Shown one piece after another: positions 60,505-64,000 of a stretch of 64,000 nucleotides of DNA. A program made the translations under genes and the position numbers. The DNA is from Balamuthia mandrillaris. Taxonomy: Eukaryota > Discosea > Longamoebia > Balamuthiidae. The stretch lies in NCBI GenBank assembly GCA_031835245.1, contig JAVKOQ010000186.1:1-64000 (forward strand). The letters run 5' to 3'. The number at the start of each line of letters is the position of its first letter. Position 1 is the stretch's first letter. Under the pieces are notes generated by a model. It was not told the DNA's origin. It did no database searches and was given only the letters and a program-made list of their open reading frames with translations.

Positions 60505-61015
60505 CATCGATGAGGTGATATGTAAAGTTACATAAACGTTAATAAAAAACTGGTTAGGTTTGTGGCAGCGAAGGGGGGGTGACGCGACTTTCTGCGAAAC
60601 AGCAATGGGAATGGAGTAATGCTATGCAATTGTGGAGAGGTGATTGCCGCAGAAAGCATGAAGAGGGGGGTTGAGGAGAAACGAAAAAGAGAGCGCAAAC
60701 CGGCTTATGCACGTTAGCACCTCGATGGCGGCATTGTCTATGGGGAACATCCACTCCATCATCATGGAATGCACCGCCCAATTGTAACATTCTATCAGAA
60801 CTCCAACTCGTATTTCTCCTGTCATCAGTTTGAGTTCTTCTTGTGACCAAAGAAGAGACGCTTCACTCCACAGTTGCCGCATGACGCATAGGACAAGAGA
60901 GGGAGCTTGCAGTTTCCAGTTTAGTTCCTCCTCGTTGCGTCTTCTAACTACCCGCACCAAACTCTCAAAAAAGACTGTAACAACGTTTCTCTAGAAAAAA
61001 ATAAACTGAGTTCGT
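60505..61015 (-). pseudogene. Orphan exon-like fragment and duplicated segment
   Basis: From about 60990 down to 60700 the minus strand reads a long frame after a good acceptor (tttctag): RNVVTVFFESLVRVVRRRNE, LNWKLQAPSLVLCVMRQLWS, ASLLWSQEELKLMTGEIRVG and MMEWMFPIDNAAIEVLTC. The frame then runs into a stop at about 60625. I do not recognise the protein. 60607-60696 is similar to 40441-40534, the start of the PPR gene. The upstream secreted-protein gene could in principle splice into this exon in phase (AGA|GTCACT donor at about 61053), but the content is unlike a secreted protein. A decayed or relocated exon is more likely. Confidence 0.4.
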
Positions 61016-61798
61016 TTAGAACAAGCTAAATAAAGGCGAAGTGACTCTGGAGGTGGCACTGTCGGACCCAGCCTCCCACTCCAGCTCTTCCACATAGACC
61101 TTCAAAGCGGGCTGCACCCCGGTTCCGCCGAGGGCCGCGCCGGTGTAGCCGTACACGTACACAAAGGCCACCTTCTGCTCTCCTGGGCCTTGAACGGTCT
61201 CTTCCAAAACCATGTCGCTGCTGCCGCTGTCATCTTCCTGAGGCCCTCCAGTGTAAAGGGTGAAGGTGAAATCGCTGCCCTCCTCAGAGTACCCCAAACC
61301 AATCCTGTAGGTTCGTTGGCTCGAGTCGTCCAGCTCGACGGTGTCGGTGGAGTTGGTGATGTACAAGTAATTTTCGTGGTAAGGAGTGTCTCCACCGTGA
61401 AGCTCCACTATCATGCCACCATATGGGGGAGGCTCATCTGCAGGCAAGGCCAATGCGCTCCAGCCCGTGTATTGGACGTGCTTTTCAGTGCTCTCATAGC
61501 CCTTGAAGACGAGCCAGCCGCGAGGCAGGTAGCCCTCAGGAAAGGCGTTGAACTCCTTGATCTTGCCCAGCTCGGTGACGTTCACGGTGAAGGAAGAGCA
61601 TGGCACGGAGCCCACCACGCGCTCGCCAAACGGCACCTCGGCCCACTCCTCCCCATCGATGGTGAAGGTCAGGGAGTCATGGACGGTGGAGGTGAAGGCG
61701 TTGAACAGGGAGAGCTCGCAGTGTTCGTGGGCCGAGGTGAGGGACACCGCCAGGCAGAGGAAGGAAAGGAGGGCCAGTGCTGCAAAGGAGCGATGCAT
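61016..61798 (-). CDS. Secreted protein of unknown family
   Basis: 261 codons, intronless, ATG at 61798. Signal peptide MHRSFAALALLSFLCLAVSL then TSAHEHCELSLFNAF. The mature part has DSLTFTIDGEEWAEVPFGER, VNVTELGKIKEFNAFPEGYL, PRGWLVFKGYESTEKHVQYT, GGDTPYHENYLYITNSTD, YRIGLGYSEEGSDFTFTLYT and VAFVYVYGYTGAALGGTGVQ. Beta-rich with repeated VN.T/ST..T sites for N-glycosylation and few cysteines. The overall feel is of a DUF4397-like beta-sandwich, but I cannot confirm that. It ends FSLF at 61016. Probably extracellular or cell-surface. Confidence 0.72.
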   Translation of the reverse strand: MHRSFAALALLSFLCLAVSLTSAHEHCELSLFNAFTSTVHDSLTFTIDGEEWAEVPFGERVVGSVPCSSFTVNVTELGKIKEFNAFPEGYLPRGWLVFKGYESTEKHVQYTGWSALALPADEPPPYGGMIVELHGGDTPYHENYLYITNSTDTVELDDSSQRTYRIGLGYSEEGSDFTFTLYTGGPQEDDSGSSDMVLEETVQGPGEQKVAFVYVYGYTGAALGGTGVQPALKVYVEELEWEAGSDSATSRVTSPLFSLF

Positions 61799-62667
61799 TG
61801 TGTTGGGTTGCGCGTTGAAAAAACTGGAAGCAAAAAAATTTAAGAGTCGGTTATAATGTTCTCTAAGTAGGTGCAATAAAGGGTTCTAATTTATTGATTG
61901 ATCGAACGATGCTATGATTGGTCCAGATTCAATCCATTATAGGTCACACATTCGCCGGCTTTTCCTCGTGTGGATTCGCTTTTCCTCTCTTTTCGTCCAA
62001 ACGTCCACCTCCCGCTGCAGGCCGTAGGGGGAGACAAAAACCAAGCTTTCGCCGGCGCATGGCTGTTCTATTGTTTCAACCACCGACAACAAACGAAAGT
62101 GGCTTGTCACCTGTCCGTTCGCTTCGCGCTTGGTGCAAAAAGATGCCGTAACCTGTCCGCGTTCGGTTTTTTAACATTGTTTTTGTACAAAAGATGTTGT
62201 TTATTTCAACCTTTATTTGCAATAAAGGGATGCAATTCAATTAGATGGTTTATGCCCAGGTGCGTGATTGGACATTGCTTTCAGCTTTAGTCATTTAGGT
62301 TTGACTCTATTCGTCGAAGCAAAGGGGCGCCTGGCAACAACCATGTTGACATCTGTAAGCGCGCTTCCTGTGGCACAATCCCTTTTTTTTGGAACGAAGG
62401 CCAAAGCAGATCCGCGAAAAGGATGACAATGACTTGGTGAATTCTTAAAAGGTTAAGCCTAACAGTCCTAAATCATTTTGTGCAGTTGCAGAAAGGAAAT
62501 AACTACCAAACCCCCTCTTTATTAGTGGCCTCCTGAGCTGAAGCGAAAAAAATGTGCCAAAGAAGGAGTAGTAGTAGCAAGCCACCAGCAAAAAAGAAAA
62601 ACAGCATTCGCAAGCACTGAACAAAAAAAATTCAAAATAAAAATAACCATATAAAAAAAAAGAAGAA
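61799..62667. other. Intergenic region, nothing recognised
   Basis: About 870 bases between the secreted protein gene and tRNA-Asp. Mixed composition with short T and A runs, and no convincing frame or RNA. Confidence 0.45.
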
Positions 62668-62739
62668 CTCCCCCGCCGGGAATCGAACCCGGGTTGTCCG
62701 CGTGACAGGCGGAAGTGCTGCCGACTACACCACAGGGGA
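62668..62739 (-). tRNA. tRNA-Asp(GUC), second copy
   Basis: Reverse strand, identical over all 72 bases to the copy at 43886-43957. The acceptor and T arm are intact and the anticodon is GTC. The flanks beyond the gene differ, so it is a dispersed copy rather than part of a larger duplication. Confidence 0.97.
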
Positions 62740-62932
62740 AGTTGTTGGAAAATTTTCCCTCTTCAAAATCATGAGGTGAGATGGAGTGAGCTCGTCAACG
62801 TGGTTTGTGTTGTCGCTACTGCGGGACCTCTCTTTGCCGCAAACGGAGGGCTTGGCGAGATGGAGCTGGGCCAGGGCGTGGTGGCTGGTGCGTATTTCCT
62901 CTGTTTGTGCGCACCTCTGTCCTTCTCTCTCT

Positions 62933-63449
62933 ATGTTCATGACGCAGCTGAACATGCGTTGTGTGTTTTCGCGTGCGGAAGCGGACGAACAGGAGGTGGT
63001 GTACACCTGCAGAAAGTGCGGCACCCTTATATGCAGGGGCGATCAAATCACCCCGCACGCTCCCGGCAAAGGCCAAGACTCTTTCTCTTACAAGAAACGA
63101 AAGTAAGTCAGTTGTTGTTTGAAAACTTTTGAAGCACATCAGTCTGCAAACGCATGGATGATGTGGCAGCTAACAACAACACGCGCACTGACGAAAAACA
63201 AACCATAAAGCGCTGGCCAAACTTCTTTTGACTGCACTTCGCTGTTTGTGGAGGAGTATGGACGGCCTTCTTGGATGGGGACGACGCTTCCGATGGAGGA
63301 AGTGGAGGGGAAGATCACATGTCCCAAGTGCAAGGGGCGAGTTGGTTCTTATAATTGGAGTGGCGCTCAGTGTTCTTGCGGGTGCTTCCCTATTCCTTTT
63401 CTTCTTCTTGTCATTGTTCCTCTTCTTGTTCTTCTTCTTCTTCTTCTTC

Positions 63450-63516
<67 letters not shown>

Positions 63517-63518
63517 GG

Positions 63519-63558
<40 letters not shown>

Positions 63559-63893
63559 GGTTGTTGTTGTGGTTGTTGTTGTTGTTGTTCTTCTTCTTCT
63601 TCTTCTTCTTCTTGTTCTTCTTCTTCTTCTTCTTCTTCCTTCTTCCTTCTTCCTTCTTCCTTCTTGTTCTGCTTCTTCTTTTGCGGTCATTCTCGCTCTT
63701 GTTCTCTGCTTCTGTGTGTTGTTCTCTCTCTCTCTCTCTGCGCTCTCTCTCTTCTCTCTCTGCTCTCTCCCCTTTTAATGCTGTTCTCCCACTCTTTCCA
63801 ACCAAACAACCTTAAAGGTATTGGACAACACCATCCATTCAAGTCCTGAAAAGCCGAGTAGACGAGAAGCACAGACCAAGAGGCACCAGCTGA
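62933..63893 (+). CDS. YVH1/DUSP12-type zinc-binding domain protein, no phosphatase domain
   Basis: ATG at 62933 (MFMTQLNMRCVF) is the first in-frame ATG; the tRNA-Asp gene ends the room upstream after about 190 bases. Three exons: SRAEADEQEVVYTCRKCGTL and ICRGDQITPHAPGKGQDSFS; then AGQTSFDCTSLFVEEYGRPS and VEGKITCPKCKGRVGSYNWS, GAQCSCG; then YWTTPSIQVLKSRVDEKHRP. This is the C-terminal zinc domain of YVH1/DUSP12: CRKC...PH.PGKGQ.SFS...CTSLF.E......EGK..CPKC..R.GS.NW.GAQCSCG.W.TP..Q..KS.VD. In known YVH1 this domain binds 60S pre-ribosomes and releases Mrt4 during maturation. The dual-specificity phosphatase half is absent here. The second intron (about 63381-63815) is full of GTT/CTT repeat. 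Confidence 0.85.
63410..63660 (+). repeat. Intronic GTT/CTT microsatellite
   Basis: CTT triplets, about 40 GTT triplets with TGG interruptions, then CTT again, in the last intron of the YVH1-like gene; pyrimidine-rich on the sense strand. Confidence 0.85.
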
Positions 63894-64000
63894 CCTCACA
63901 AAAACAAAAGAAAGAACACAAAGAAGAAAAGAATGGCCCAACTTCGGTTTCTTCTTCTGTAAATACCTTGTCTTCTTCTATTTGTGTGTGTGTGAGTTGG

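Overview
This is 64 kb of eukaryotic nuclear DNA, dense with genes. Almost every protein gene is split by GT-AG introns, usually 50-150 bases but up to several hundred. Codons are standard. Kaptin, GET4, RasGEF, PDR-type ABCG, PIN-like carrier, PPR, RCC1/BTB and Kelch genes sit together with short intergenic gaps and many microsatellites. This suits a free-living protist; an amoebozoan of the Balamuthia/Acanthamoeba kind is my best guess, not a proof. Exon structures below were worked out by eye from reading frame, splice dinucleotides and family similarity.

Layout. 1-8.0 kb, + strand: an LRR-RCC1-BTB-BTB protein cut by the window edge, a Kelch protein, and a secreted glutaminyl cyclase. 8.1-16.3 kb, - strand: a full-size ABCG/PDR transporter and an F-box protein. 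16.3-17.7 kb: a gene-poor stretch holding a tRNA-Ser(UGA)-like gene whose two halves lie in reversed order. 17.7-30.6 kb: organellar-type leucyl-tRNA synthetase, a small membrane protein, GET4, a kexin-like protease, a secreted coiled-coil protein and a five-unit polyubiquitin gene. 30.8-43.7 kb: SAP30BP, glycerol-3-phosphate dehydrogenase, a DUF4336 protein, a PIN-like carrier, a PPR protein and kaptin. 43.9-64 kb: two identical tRNA-Asp genes in opposite orientation, an intron-containing tRNA-Tyr, a Cys-rich secreted protein, a TraB-domain protein, a Ser-rich protein, two near-identical RING genes in tandem, a sucrase/ferredoxin-like protein, a RasGEF, an EF-hand protein, a membrane Kelch protein, another secreted protein and a YVH1-type zinc-domain protein without its phosphatase.

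The genes do not form one pathway. They are housekeeping, secretory, signalling and organellar genes with close 3' ends (as little as 14 bases between facing stop codons). Two large-scale patterns stand out. The long microsatellites inside introns are almost always pyrimidine-rich on the transcribed gene's sense strand. The most unusual single locus is the permuted tRNA candidate at 17.12-17.21 kb.
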